A stretch of DNA of 22,203 bases from CAYLXX01 sp964387955 (GCA_964387955.1 CAYLXX010000015.1:1-22203), one strand, 5' to 3'. Shown: positions 6,277 to 13,643, counted from the first letter of the stretch. The notes: a model not told the origin generated them from the letters alone. A program made the numbers and translations.

Positions 6277-6283
6277 AATTTCA

Positions 6284-6313
6284 AGTATACTAGATCGGCC
6301 TTTATTTTGTCAA
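6284..6313 (-). promoter_or_regulatory. Strong promoter for the structured RNA / rho leader
   Basis: On the minus strand TTGACA (6308-6313), an 18-bp spacer and TATACT (6284-6289). The predicted start is at 6276-6277, 7-8 nt past the -10, exactly where the foldable RNA begins. It is the only full-consensus -35 near this region. Confidence 0.8.
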
Positions 6314-6337
6314 GAGAATGTATTAGACTGTACCTAT

Positions 6338-6847
6338 ATGAAGGGCCAAAAGCTTCTTCCCTATGCTTTTTTAGTTGTGCTTTTCCTGATTGCCGTCTTT
6401 ATTTTAGGAGTTAAATACGGCAAACGAGTCGAACAAGCCGATAAAACCATCAAGTACACCTTAAGCATTCCTCCGACACAGCCTCCAGTTTCACCTACAC
6501 CTCTGAAGTACATGACCTATAGTAGTAAAGCGTGTGGTGTACAATTTCTTTACCCATCTTTTCTGAAATCGACAGGGGAGACTTCGATGAGCGCAACTCT
6601 GAAACAAAACTCCTCTTCTATGATCGTAATTTCGTGTGAAAAAACAAGCGACATAGCCAAAATGTTAAAAGACCCAAAAATAGCTACCGCCGAAGTAACT
6701 CTTAAAAATCGCAAAATTCAGACCAAGAAAGTCGGCGACACATTATACTTCCAAACCACCAACCCTTACCACGGCACGTCGATAAATGTAAGCATTACCC
6801 AGGATCTTTACCCATTGTTTGCCAACACCCTACAATTCACCCAATGA
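6338..6847 (+). CDS. Hypothetical membrane-anchored protein, 169 aa
   Basis: Unrecognised protein with an uncleaved-looking N-terminal anchor (hydrophobic residues about 7-24), a Pro/Thr-rich linker (about 45-56: PPTQPPVSPTP), then an extracytoplasmic domain of about 110 aa with two cysteines (C66, C99). The domain contains YPSFL and a final SITQDLYPLFANTLQF. This resembles many small single-anchor proteins of Patescibacteria, but no family is evident. It overlaps fmt by 4 bp (ATGA), so the two are translationally coupled in one operon. A weak -10 (TAGACT, 6324-6329) lies 8 nt before the ATG. Confidence 0.75.
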   Translation: MKGQKLLPYAFLVVLFLIAVFILGVKYGKRVEQADKTIKYTLSIPPTQPPVSPTPLKYMTYSSKACGVQFLYPSFLKSTGETSMSATLKQNSSSMIVISCEKTSDIAKMLKDPKIATAEVTLKNRKIQTKKVGDTLYFQTTNPYHGTSINVSITQDLYPLFANTLQFTQ

Positions 6848-7743
6848 AACTTACTCTTGCCTTCCTAGGCACGCCCGACTTTGCCGCTACCCTCCTGCAA
6901 CAGATCGCGCAAGATACTGCGCTCAATATCAAGTTTGTTTTCACCCAGCCAGACAAAAAAGTAGGGAGGAAGCAAACTTTAACAGAATCTCCAGTAAAAA
7001 AAACTGCTAAACATCTCCGGTTACCAGTTTATGACGGCGATCTCGATGCAGTAGATTTTAAATCAGTTGATATTGCACTCGTCTTCGCCTATGGCAAAAT
7101 AATTCCCGCAAATTTCCTGCAGCAGCCGCGCTTCGGTTTTTGGAACATCCACCCCTCTCTCCTGCCTAAATTTCGCGGCCCCTCCCCCATCGCGTATTCT
7201 CTGATTTTTGGTGAGAAAAAAACCGGAGTAACTCTTATAAAACTTGATGAAAAAATGGATCATGGTCCAATCATCATCCAGCGAGAAATGGATATTATGC
7301 CGATGGATACACGTATGGACCTGGAAATGAAACTCACCGACTTTGGTGCAGCTACGTTTCGTCGCGAAGTTTGGGATTTGACTCAAGATATGGAGAGTTT
7401 TGTCCAGATTCCTCAAGATCACTCAAAAGCTACCTACACTCGCCTACTCACGAAAGAAGATGGATTTATTCCCTACGAAATCCTTCAAGAAGCCCTAAAA
7501 GGAGATGTAAACACTACATATTCTCATCCGCTTCTTCCCCACCTGCAACCTGAGTCTATTTTTAATCTTTATCGAGGACTTTACCCATGGCCGGGCATCT
7601 GGACAAAACTCCCCGATGGCAAGCGCCTCAAAATTACCAACATGAGTTATGCAGATAATCGACTCATGATCAACAAAGTTCAACTCGAAGGTAAAAACGA
7701 AGTCGACTTTCAAACTTTCCAAAAGGCTTATCACCTATTTTAA
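6844..7743 (+). CDS. fmt: Methionyl-tRNA formyltransferase
   Basis: Transfers a formyl group from 10-formyl-THF to initiator Met-tRNA in the cytoplasm. 299 aa, near the usual 310-315. The formyl_transferase domain starts FLGTPDFAATLL (7-18). The catalytic triad is visible as N101 and H103 (WNIHPSLLPKFRGPSP) and D139 (DEKMDHGPI). The C-terminal domain (about 200-299) is divergent. Its ATG overlaps the preceding stop (ATGA). The stop lies only 5 bp from the stop of convergent tgt. An fmt gene shows formylated initiation is retained; folA nearby supports folate use. Confidence 0.95.
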   Translation: MKLTLAFLGTPDFAATLLQQIAQDTALNIKFVFTQPDKKVGRKQTLTESPVKKTAKHLRLPVYDGDLDAVDFKSVDIALVFAYGKIIPANFLQQPRFGFWNIHPSLLPKFRGPSPIAYSLIFGEKKTGVTLIKLDEKMDHGPIIIQREMDIMPMDTRMDLEMKLTDFGAATFRREVWDLTQDMESFVQIPQDHSKATYTRLLTKEDGFIPYEILQEALKGDVNTTYSHPLLPHLQPESIFNLYRGLYPWPGIWTKLPDGKRLKITNMSYADNRLMINKVQLEGKNEVDFQTFQKAYHLF

Positions 7744-7748
7744 CTTCG

Positions 7749-8939
7749 TTATAACTTATCTGCTGTAATAAGCTCCCTTATATGTGCCATCAATTTTTCC
7801 ATGACAAATAAATTATGGTATGAAGCCAGCGTGTAACCTAGTAATTCTTTTTGCCGCAACAGGTGATGCATGAAAGCTTTAGTGTATTTTTGGCAGGTAT
7901 CGCACGTGCAGTGCTCGTCGAGTTTGGACAAATCTCCTTTATATTTACCCTTCAAAATATCTTCTTTATAAAATCCGCTTGAGATCTCGTGGCCATCGGC
8001 GATTGCTTCGGCTACTTTCATAACACGGTCTGTCATATAAATTCCTCCCATGCGAGCAACGCGAGTTGGCTCGACGCAGTCAAAGGTATCAATACCATAA
8101 TGAATTGTGTCTAAAATATCATCCACTTGGCCGATTCCTAACAAATGAACCGGTTTATCCTCAGGTAAAAATTCACTCACCCACTTCACCTGCTCCCTAA
8201 ATTCTTTTTTGGTTTCCCCCACCGATACACCGCCGATGGCCACACCTTCTGTGTCTTGCATCGCAATAAAATTGCCCGAAGCTTTACGCAAATCTTCATA
8301 CTGACCGCCCTGGATAATACCGTACAAGTACTGAGTGCTAGTGTTATTTTTTTTATGAGCCTTAATACAGCGAATCAACCAGTCATGAGTTCTCTCCATG
8401 GCTTTTTGGGCATATTTATGTGTCGCCGGATGATAGGTACATTCATCAAAAGCCATGATCATATCGGCGCCTATCACTTGTTGGTATTCAATCGATTTCT
8501 CGGGAGTAAATTCCAGAGTTGAACCGTCAAATAATGATTTAAAAATTACACCGTCCTCGGATATTTTCTGCACCATCGCCTCTTCTCCTTCGCCATCACG
8601 CATGACTGCCCGTTTCAATCTCTGTCTAACGGCCAATGAAAATACTTGGAAACCTGCCGAGTCAGACATAAGCGGAATATCGATGTGAGACAGGCCTCGA
8701 ATGCCGCCAGTCTTTTTTAAAACTTCAACCCCCGGATGATTGACAAGATGGTATGCATTGACAAACGCTACTTGAATACCAATCTCTTTAAAAGACTCAG
8801 GAGGAACAGATTTAATCGTACCTTTAGTAGCTACTGGCACAAAAGCAGGAGTTTGGATCAGGCCATGATCCGTATGAATTTCACCCAATCGTGCCTTGGA
8901 TTTTTTTGACCTATGATGGACCGTGAAAAAATTTCTCAC
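7749..8939 (-). CDS. tgt: tRNA-guanine transglycosylase (queuine/preQ1)
   Basis: Exchanges guanine-34 for a 7-deazaguanine in GUN-anticodon tRNAs. 396 aa. Motifs: D93 in SDSAGFQVFSL (family TDSGGFQ), QGG (210-212), GGVSVGE (236-242; family GGLAVGE), the nucleophile D287 in TFDCVEPTR, and the zinc site C344-x-C346-x2-C349 with H375. Departures from the bacterial consensus are the G-to-A change at 95, VARMGGIYM after PTR where relatives have NARNGxxF, and an insertion of about 15-20 residues at 104-123. The start is GTG at 8939, with TATAAT 6 nt upstream, so the message is probably leaderless. No other queuosine genes are visible, so salvaged base or a modified specificity is possible. Confidence 0.93.
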   Translation of the reverse strand: MRNFFTVHHRSKKSKARLGEIHTDHGLIQTPAFVPVATKGTIKSVPPESFKEIGIQVAFVNAYHLVNHPGVEVLKKTGGIRGLSHIDIPLMSDSAGFQVFSLAVRQRLKRAVMRDGEGEEAMVQKISEDGVIFKSLFDGSTLEFTPEKSIEYQQVIGADMIMAFDECTYHPATHKYAQKAMERTHDWLIRCIKAHKKNNTSTQYLYGIIQGGQYEDLRKASGNFIAMQDTEGVAIGGVSVGETKKEFREQVKWVSEFLPEDKPVHLLGIGQVDDILDTIHYGIDTFDCVEPTRVARMGGIYMTDRVMKVAEAIADGHEISSGFYKEDILKGKYKGDLSKLDEHCTCDTCQKYTKAFMHHLLRQKELLGYTLASYHNLFVMEKLMAHIRELITADKL

Positions 8940-8945
8940 CCTCTT

Positions 8946-8951
8946 ATTATA
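8946..8951 (-). promoter_or_regulatory. -10 box 6 nt before tgt start
   Basis: TATAAT on the minus strand followed by six bases and the GTG start. The predicted +1 falls on the start codon, giving a leaderless mRNA. No convincing -35. Confidence 0.55.
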
Positions 8952-8960
8952 CTAAGGAGA

Positions 8961-9401
8961 TTATTTGTAGTACTCTCTAACCTGGTACAAGATATAAAGA
9001 CTGATTAAAGTACCAATAATTAAGTTAAAGATATTAAAATTCAACAAGCTTGAGGCTGCACCAAGCAACGTTGAATAAAACATGAGCATCCAAGCTTGCT
9101 TCTGTCTTTTGAAAAGACCTGGAATAGCCATGGCTTCAAGAACTAAAGAGGCAGCTAAAATCACCAGCGAAACCATGTATAAAATCCCATTATTGGCGCC
9201 GCCCATCATCGCAAACGGAGCCATCGCAGTACCAATTCCAAACAAAGCCAATATCAAAGGTAAAGACAGCACAAATAACACCAAAACCACCCAAGGTCCA
9301 AACTGGACAATCGCTTCTTTAGCTCCTTTTGGGAGAGCGGGAGCTTTTTTAACGAGATAGAGATCGAGATTTTTATCTAGAGCCGCAAGTGAATTATTCA
9401 T
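8961..9401 (-). CDS. Hypothetical four-helix membrane protein, 146 aa
   Basis: Integral membrane protein of unknown function. A polar N-terminus with KKAPALPKG (about 18-25) precedes four hydrophobic helices at about 33-57, 71-93, 102-120 and 124-142, with a short basic loop FKRQKQ (97-102) and a charged end REYYK. No catalytic motif is visible. The start is firmly placed by TTGACA-17-TATCAT ending 8 nt before the ATG. The gene is 21 nt upstream of tgt on the same strand but tgt has its own -10. Confidence 0.8.
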   Translation of the reverse strand: MNNSLAALDKNLDLYLVKKAPALPKGAKEAIVQFGPWVVLVLFVLSLPLILALFGIGTAMAPFAMMGGANNGILYMVSLVILAASLVLEAMAIPGLFKRQKQAWMLMFYSTLLGAASSLLNFNIFNLIIGTLISLYILYQVREYYK

Positions 9402-9409
9402 ATGCCTTG

Positions 9410-9438
9410 ATGATATCCATGGGACATAATTTTGTCAA
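9410..9438 (-). promoter_or_regulatory. Consensus promoter of the four-helix membrane protein (leaderless)
   Basis: TTGACA (9433-9438), 17 bp, TATCAT (9410-9415), then 8 nt to the ATG at 9401. The expected +1 is at or within two bases of the start codon. Confidence 0.85.
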
Positions 9439-9464
9439 CAGAGAATTTTTATAAGTTAATCGTA

Positions 9465-9493
9465 TTGACAAATCTATATCTGAAACGTATCCT
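9465..9493 (+). promoter_or_regulatory. Consensus promoter of the dockerin-like gene (leaderless)
   Basis: TTGACA (9465-9470), 17 bp, TATCCT (9488-9493), then 9 nt to the ATG at 9503. It is divergent from the promoter at 9410-9438, with only 26 bp between the two -35 boxes. Confidence 0.85.
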
Positions 9494-9502
9494 GAAGCAT
9501 AT

Positions 9503-9874
9503 ATGGTACTTTGGCCCAGGTCATTATCATCATTAGGCTCACTACTTTCTTTACTTCTTGTAGCTGGATTTGCGGTTAGCGTGCTCATCCTCATACAAGT
9601 GGTCCAGCAAAGAACAGTAAATTATATGAGTAGAGTGGATATGGTCTCTCTGAACATGAACAACGATACTCCCGAACATCTTGCTTGTAGTGCAGATTTT
9701 AATCAAAACGGTGTAGTAGATAGTGAAGACATTGATATCTTAAAAGCTGGTTATGGTGATCCCTGTAGTATAAAAAACTCATGCAGATCTGATTTAAACG
9801 GAGACTACGCAGTCGATAATTACGACCTCCAGATCATCATCACGCTTCTGAATAAACAGTGTCTTCATAGGTAA
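9503..9874 (+). CDS. Membrane-anchored dockerin-like protein, 123 aa
   Basis: An N-terminal hydrophobic anchor (about 9-33) is followed by a short stalk and two dockerin type I-like calcium loops. Loop 1 is D65-x-N67-x-N69-G-x-V-D73-x-x-D76; loop 2 is D97-x-N99-x-D101-x-x-x-D105-x-x-D108. Each is followed by a short helix, as in dockerins. Four cysteines (C62, C88, C94, C120) bracket the two loops and could form disulfides outside the membrane. In cellulosomes dockerins bind cohesins; no cohesin is visible here, so its partner is unknown. Similar dockerin repeats end the glycoside hydrolase at 18765-20438. It has its own leaderless promoter and ends 3 bp from convergent folA. Confidence 0.85.
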   Translation: MVLWPRSLSSLGSLLSLLLVAGFAVSVLILIQVVQQRTVNYMSRVDMVSLNMNNDTPEHLACSADFNQNGVVDSEDIDILKAGYGDPCSIKNSCRSDLNGDYAVDNYDLQIIITLLNKQCLHR

Positions 9875-9877
9875 GTA

Positions 9878-10372
9878 TTATCTCTCAAGCACTGTATAAG
9901 TATATATATAACCGCTGGCTTCCCCCTTCTCTTCGTGAATGATTTTTTTAAAATCAGAGTAGTCGGGAAAAAATGAATCAGCTGCAAATTCTCCATCCAC
10001 TATCGTCAGATATAGTCGATCAACCATAGGTAACGCTTCTTGAAATAATTGTCCCCCGCCGCCGATAATAATTTCTTTTTGATCGTGCTTTTTAGCTTCT
10101 GCTAAAGCTTCTGCTAACGAATGAACAATAATTGCTCCTTCAACATGGTAGTTGAGATCTCGAGTAACAACGATATTTGTACGTCCAGGAAGTGGTTTTT
10201 TAATATAGCTCAAAATCGACTCAAACGTCTTTCTCCCCATGATGACAGGATGACCCATCGTGATATCTTTGAATCGTTTACGATCTTCTGGGATACTCCA
10301 AGGTATTTTATTATCTTTTCCGATCTCTCGATTTTTACCGATAGCAACAACGATACTAATTTTTGGCTGCAT
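9878..10372 (-). CDS. folA: Dihydrofolate reductase
   Basis: NADPH-dependent reduction of dihydrofolate to tetrahydrofolate. 164 aa, the usual size. Conserved features are IPWSIPEDRKRFK (23-35) with the substrate-binding carboxylate D29, MGHPVIMGRKTFESI (39-53) and IIGGGGQLF (101-109). It follows thyA on the minus strand. thyA makes dihydrofolate that this enzyme recycles, the classic ThyA-FolA pair. The start is the ATG at 10372, about 9 nt after the apparent thyA stop; no Shine-Dalgarno sequence (AT-rich leader). Confidence 0.95.
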   Translation of the reverse strand: MQPKISIVVAIGKNREIGKDNKIPWSIPEDRKRFKDITMGHPVIMGRKTFESILSYIKKPLPGRTNIVVTRDLNYHVEGAIIVHSLAEALAEAKKHDQKEIIIGGGGQLFQEALPMVDRLYLTIVDGEFAADSFFPDYSDFKKIIHEEKGEASGYIYTYTVLER

Positions 10373-10381
10373 AAATATATT

Positions 10382-11221
10382 TTANNNNNNNNNNNNNNNN
10401 NNNNNNNNNNNNNNNNNNNNNNNNNNNNNNNNNNNNNNNNNNNNNNNNNNNNNNNNNNNNNNNNNNNNNNNNNNNNNNNNNNNNGGTTGATAACCTAAAA
10501 CTTTGGCAAGAATAATTGTAAGCAGTGCATAACTTGCAATATTAAAAGGTACTCCCAGAAACATATCGGCGCTTCTCTGGTAAAGATTTAAATGCACTTT
10601 GCCATCTTTGACTGATACCTGATACATATTGTGGCAAATAGGAAATAATGAAGTGTCCTCTGGTGAAGCCATAGTATATAAATATTCAGGATTCCAAGAG
10701 TTAACAATAGCATTGTGAGCATATGGATCTTCTGTCAGTTCATTCACTATCCATCGTAATTGATCAACAGATCCACCTTTCCGCGTTGGCCATCTTCGCC
10801 ATAATTGGCCGTAAATACGTGGAAGCTCTCCCCATTTAGCAGCAAATCTATCATCGTCGGCAATTTTTTGGACAAACTCTTCTTTAGTCATCACAGGCAA
10901 AATATTTTCTTCTGTAAATCTTTTGTAGTACTTATATGGATAGTCATCCCAAATATGTACATTGTTATCGACTAAGTATTTGATATTAGAATTACCAGAC
11001 ATAAACCAATACAATTCCTGAACAACACCCTTCCAATAAACTTTTTTTGTAGTTAATAAAGGAAATCCTTTCGACAAATCGTATCTTGTCTGCCTGCCAA
11101 AAACGCTGTAGGAAATAGCTCCAGTACCTCGATCAACATTTTTTACACCATGATCATAAATTTCTTTAAGAAGATTAAGATACTGATATTCGGGATGATC
11201 ACTTATTTTGTCCTTAGGCAT
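10382..11221 (-). CDS. thyA: Thymidylate synthase, C-terminus lost in a gap
   Basis: Converts dUMP plus methylene-THF to dTMP and dihydrofolate. 245 residues are readable. Motifs: FPLLTTKKVYWKGVVQELYWFMSGN (53-77), IYGQLWRRW (136-144), the catalytic C196 in FPICHN, and the dUMP-binding QRSADMFLGVPFNIASYALL (215-234). The Cys position (196) fits the long form with the approximately 50-residue insert seen in Lactobacillus-type enzymes. Residues after VLGYQ fall in the 100-N gap. Family length predicts about 68 more residues (roughly 200 nt), so the 100-N gap is a placeholder and the stop shown after it is not proof of frame. The ATG overlaps the end of the HD gene by 8 bp. Confidence 0.95.
   Translation of the reverse strand: MPKDKISDHPEYQYLNLLKEIYDHGVKNVDRGTGAISYSVFGRQTRYDLSKGFPLLTTKKVYWKGVVQELYWFMSGNSNIKYLVDNNVHIWDDYPYKYYKRFTEENILPVMTKEEFVQKIADDDRFAAKWGELPRIYGQLWRRWPTRKGGSVDQLRWIVNELTEDPYAHNAIVNSWNPEYLYTMASPEDTSLFPICHNMYQVSVKDGKVHLNLYQRSADMFLGVPFNIASYALLTIILAKVLGYQXXXXXXXXXXXXXXXXXXXXXXXXXXXXXXXXXX
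10385..10484. other. Assembly gap of 100 N covering the thyA 3' end
   Basis: Exactly 100 undetermined bases, a conventional scaffolding placeholder. Comparison with ThyA family length suggests about 200 nt are really missing. Confidence 0.99.
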
Positions 11222-12077
11222 ACTGACTCCAAACTTCTTGAGCTTTTATAAACTTTTGTTTTTGAGCCGCTCTTTCTGTCCCATCTGTATATTTTTCGAA
11301 AATATCTTCGTGCATATTTGTTAATAAGTCTGAAATTGTATGGCTATGGATTTCTAGAAATCGTTTAACAGGAGGATATGTTCGCGAAAAATCGACTAAC
11401 CTAACTAATTGGTTACCAGTTGCATTACTTGCCATCCATAAACATGCTTCTTGCATTGCCTCATTTTCTTGTGCATTATTTATTCTCCACGCCCTTAATC
11501 CCGTAGATGAAAAACCAATCCGTTCTATAGCATTAAAAGCTCTACCTAATTTTGTGGCAGTTTTACTTTCTGCCTCTTCAGCAACATCTACGATTCTTTC
11601 GGCAAGTGCTTTATAGGTATTATTCCCGAATGTATTTAATACCAGGGCATTGAATTGTCTTGCTTCCTCACTTCTCTCATCGTCGGTTTTTAAATCATGC
11701 ATTTTGTCTCCAGTAATAGCTTCACCCCAATCATGAACTATTGCCATAAGCATGAGGTCTTCTTGCTCATGTTGATCAAACGTTGCCTCCTCTGAAATTG
11801 GCCCATTCCACTGACCCGAAGGACTTTGGCATTCTCTTAGGAACCATCTTGTTTGTCCGTAAGTTAATCTCATATGTTCAAAATTATTAACATCGGATCC
11901 AAACATTTTTATCCATTCATTATTGGTCACAAAATCTGGCTTATATCGGTCCCAACGCGTTCTTGAAGCTAAAATCTGTCCTGGTTCAGTTGATCCAAAC
12001 ATGAGATGCAACTGTGAATATCTCAATGTTTGACCATCAAAAGCGATCTCAGTAGGTAGCGGAGATTGTTCTGTCAT
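11214..12077 (-). CDS. HD-domain phosphohydrolase (YfbR-like, possible 5'-deoxynucleotidase)
   Basis: A 287-aa protein with a metal-dependent HD domain. H68 (FEHMR) is followed by the H115-D116 pair in AIVHDWGEAITGD, then KxHDLKTDDERSEEAR. The HDxxEAITGD segment resembles YfbR/YpgQ-type HD hydrolases (HDxSEVLTGD), which dephosphorylate dNMPs. N-terminal (1-60) and C-terminal (190-287) parts are not recognised. The start is the ATG at 12077 rather than the TTG at 12080, because TTGGCG-17-TATCAT ends 8 nt before it. It overlaps thyA by 8 bp and thus leads an HD-thyA-folA operon. A role in deoxynucleotide metabolism is therefore a reasonable inference, not proven. Confidence 0.82.
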   Translation of the reverse strand: MTEQSPLPTEIAFDGQTLRYSQLHLMFGSTEPGQILASRTRWDRYKPDFVTNNEWIKMFGSDVNNFEHMRLTYGQTRWFLRECQSPSGQWNGPISEEATFDQHEQEDLMLMAIVHDWGEAITGDKMHDLKTDDERSEEARQFNALVLNTFGNNTYKALAERIVDVAEEAESKTATKLGRAFNAIERIGFSSTGLRAWRINNAQENEAMQEACLWMASNATGNQLVRLVDFSRTYPPVKRFLEIHSHTISDLLTNMHEDIFEKYTDGTERAAQKQKFIKAQEVWSQYA

Positions 12078-12085
12078 CAATTATA

Positions 12086-12114
12086 ATGATAGTCTTTTGT
12101 TGTCAGAACGCCAA
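12086..12114 (-). promoter_or_regulatory. Promoter of the HD-thyA-folA operon (leaderless)
   Basis: TTGGCG (12109-12114), 17 bp, TATCAT (12086-12091), 8 nt to the ATG at 12077. Same -10 and spacing as the promoter at 9410-9438. Confidence 0.65.
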
Positions 12115-12151
12115 GAAGTCAAAAGAGGTCAAACAAGTTAGGAATAGATCA

Positions 12152-12835
12152 TCATATTATTACAAAGGTTTTATCTGTGCCGTAGTAGTCTTGCCAGTGA
12201 CTATTATAGTAGTCAAACATACGGGCGAGGCGATCTTGGGGAAGTTCTTCTAAGCCGAGCCCGACCAATTCTTCGCGAATTTCACTTTTTACTCTTTCAA
12301 GCTCACTCTCATCACCAACAACTCTCTCCACTTCTGCCAAATAGCCATACCCTGCGTTTTTGTCTATGGTGATAATCATATTTTTATAGTTGTACTCTTC
12401 TCTTTCACGTGACCATTTGGCTTGATATCGATAGCCTGAGTCAAGGATAATTTTATCGAGTTCATCGAGGGAAAAATCTGACAACAGAGCCTCAAACTCG
12501 TGTCGAGCCGTGCCATTGGCGCTAGTAGTTTCGTCGGCTGCACCCTTAAGTACAAAGATAATTTTATCGTCAGCTTGCCTTGTACGGACCGAATAATTTT
12601 TTCCGTGATCAATCACATACTGAAATTGCGTAATTTGGTCTTTAGACAGTCTTGACAGTAAATTCTTAAGTATTTTCCGAGGATCTCCGCCATCAAAATA
12701 GTGGTTAAGTTGTTTATTTTTCCCATGCAGAGCAAACGTCGGATCGACTTTAATTTTGGCAAGCAATGCATCTGCCTTGGCCTTTTCACCAAGCAAGCAC
12801 TTGATCTCTACCTCAAATTGTTTATGTGTCGCCAT
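12152..12835 (-). CDS. CYTH-domain protein (triphosphate-binding tunnel family)
   Basis: A 227-aa CYTH protein (class IV adenylate cyclase / thiamine triphosphatase superfamily), which binds organic triphosphates or polyphosphate in a beta-tunnel using metal. The signature ExExK is E8-V-E10-I-K12. Later basic and acidic strands also fit: SVRTRQ (83-88), IFVLKG, RHEFEALL, KWSREREEY, and ITIDKNAGYGYLAEVE with the paired acidic EVE. The substrate cannot be told from sequence. It starts 20 nt after the carbonic-anhydrase-like gene and has no promoter of its own, so it is the third gene of that unit. The ATG is chosen for the conserved N-terminal strand; no Shine-Dalgarno sequence is present. Confidence 0.88.
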   Translation of the reverse strand: MATHKQFEVEIKCLLGEKAKADALLAKIKVDPTFALHGKNKQLNHYFDGGDPRKILKNLLSRLSKDQITQFQYVIDHGKNYSVRTRQADDKIIFVLKGAADETTSANGTARHEFEALLSDFSLDELDKIILDSGYRYQAKWSREREEYNYKNMIITIDKNAGYGYLAEVERVVGDESELERVKSEIREELVGLGLEELPQDRLARMFDYYNSHWQDYYGTDKTFVII

Positions 12836-12855
12836 GATAAATATATTTGAACAAT

Positions 12856-13629
12856 TTAGATCGTTCCCATTTCCTCAACTTTAAATTCGTCTTCGTCTTT
12901 AAAAGTAATATTATAGAGCGATAAACCTTTCGCCAACCTTTTGAGGGTTTCGAAGACATGCGATTCAGCTGTTTCCGATAACACCTGTGACAAGTATATT
13001 TCGTCCAAATCATCATACATTGTTACGGCTTTGTCTTCAATCAATTTTTTTGCAAGCACTTTATGTCTTTCATCGACCAAAGTTTTGTGATATATGAAAA
13101 CCTGAACTACCATTTTGCCTGTTTCAGTTTCTATATTCGAACTTGGCAAAATTCCGTATGCACCCTCAACTTGCAGTGCCGCGCCTTCTTTGTGCTCACC
13201 TTCAAGAATTGTCTGTTTAGAGCCGTAATCAATCACACAAGGCAATTGTACTTTGATTATTGTCTCAAGTTGAGATTTGTCGATCTTATACGCATCTGGA
13301 TCCAATTGTAGTTGTTTCAGATGGCCACACCCTCCACCCAAAACGTTTGCGTCAACGTGCATATCGGAGTGAAATGAAAAAGATTTTTTACTGCCTAATA
13401 CATCAAGAAGTGTATATAACGTCTTTTGCTCGTCTACTGTGAAGCCATATTGATTTGCAGCTGAGTAAATAACTGCCAATTGCCCAGCATCGCCTCCTGG
13501 TATAGCCAGAGCCGGTAAATCAGGACTATTTTGGTATCGTCCATCCACACAACGACTCAGAAACTTGTTTTTGGGAAGATAATGATTCTGTGAAACAAGA
13601 GTATAAATTTGCTCTTTAGTAAGTTTCAT
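12856..13629 (-). CDS. Cadmium (zeta) carbonic anhydrase-like protein
   Basis: A 257-aa protein whose N-terminal half shows the order of motifs of CDCA/beta-type carbonic anhydrases. C27-V-D29-G-R31 is a metal Cys with an Asp/Arg dyad. IPGGDAG (43-49) follows, and FHSDMHVDANVLGGGCGH supplies H87 or H91 and C101-G. I recall the diatom cadmium enzyme as having CVDGR, a PGG segment and H...GCG in the same order, which is the basis for the name. Hydration of CO2 is inferred only. The C-terminal half (about 150-257) is unassigned. TATAAT ends 6 nt before the ATG, so the message may be leaderless despite lying 14 nt after a homologous-looking neighbour. It could instead be a metal-binding relative without anhydrase activity. 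Confidence 0.6.
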   Translation of the reverse strand: MKLTKEQIYTLVSQNHYLPKNKFLSRCVDGRYQNSPDLPALAIPGGDAGQLAVIYSAANQYGFTVDEQKTLYTLLDVLGSKKSFSFHSDMHVDANVLGGGCGHLKQLQLDPDAYKIDKSQLETIIKVQLPCVIDYGSKQTILEGEHKEGAALQVEGAYGILPSSNIETETGKMVVQVFIYHKTLVDERHKVLAKKLIEDKAVTMYDDLDEIYLSQVLSETAESHVFETLKRLAKGLSLYNITFKDEDEFKVEEMGTI

Positions 13630-13635
13630 ATATTA

Positions 13636-13641
13636 ATTATA
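13636..13641 (-). promoter_or_regulatory. -10 box before the zeta-CA-like gene
   Basis: TATAAT on the minus strand, 6 nt before the ATG at 13629 and 2 nt after the stop codon of the upstream gene. It predicts an internal leaderless promoter; -35 is weak (TTAAGT). Confidence 0.5.
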
Positions 13642-13643
13642 CC

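Larger units (their letters stand above)
5992..6337. other. 346-bp region without a protein gene between rho and the plus-strand unit
   Basis: The longest gene-free stretch in the window. It holds the structured RNA candidate (6101-6276, minus), its promoter (6284-6313, minus), and about 110 nt of AT-rich sequence before rho. The 7-mer CTTTAGG, just after the closing stem on the minus strand, can pair with CCTAAAG either in the apical part of the RNA or near 6012-6018 by the rho start. This offers alternative folds. I see no conserved short reading frame in it. Confidence 0.7.

Noticed and set aside
7063..7422. 119-aa minus-strand open frame inside fmt
   Set aside because: Antisense shadow of a gene with intact catalytic motifs; no promoter, no family features.
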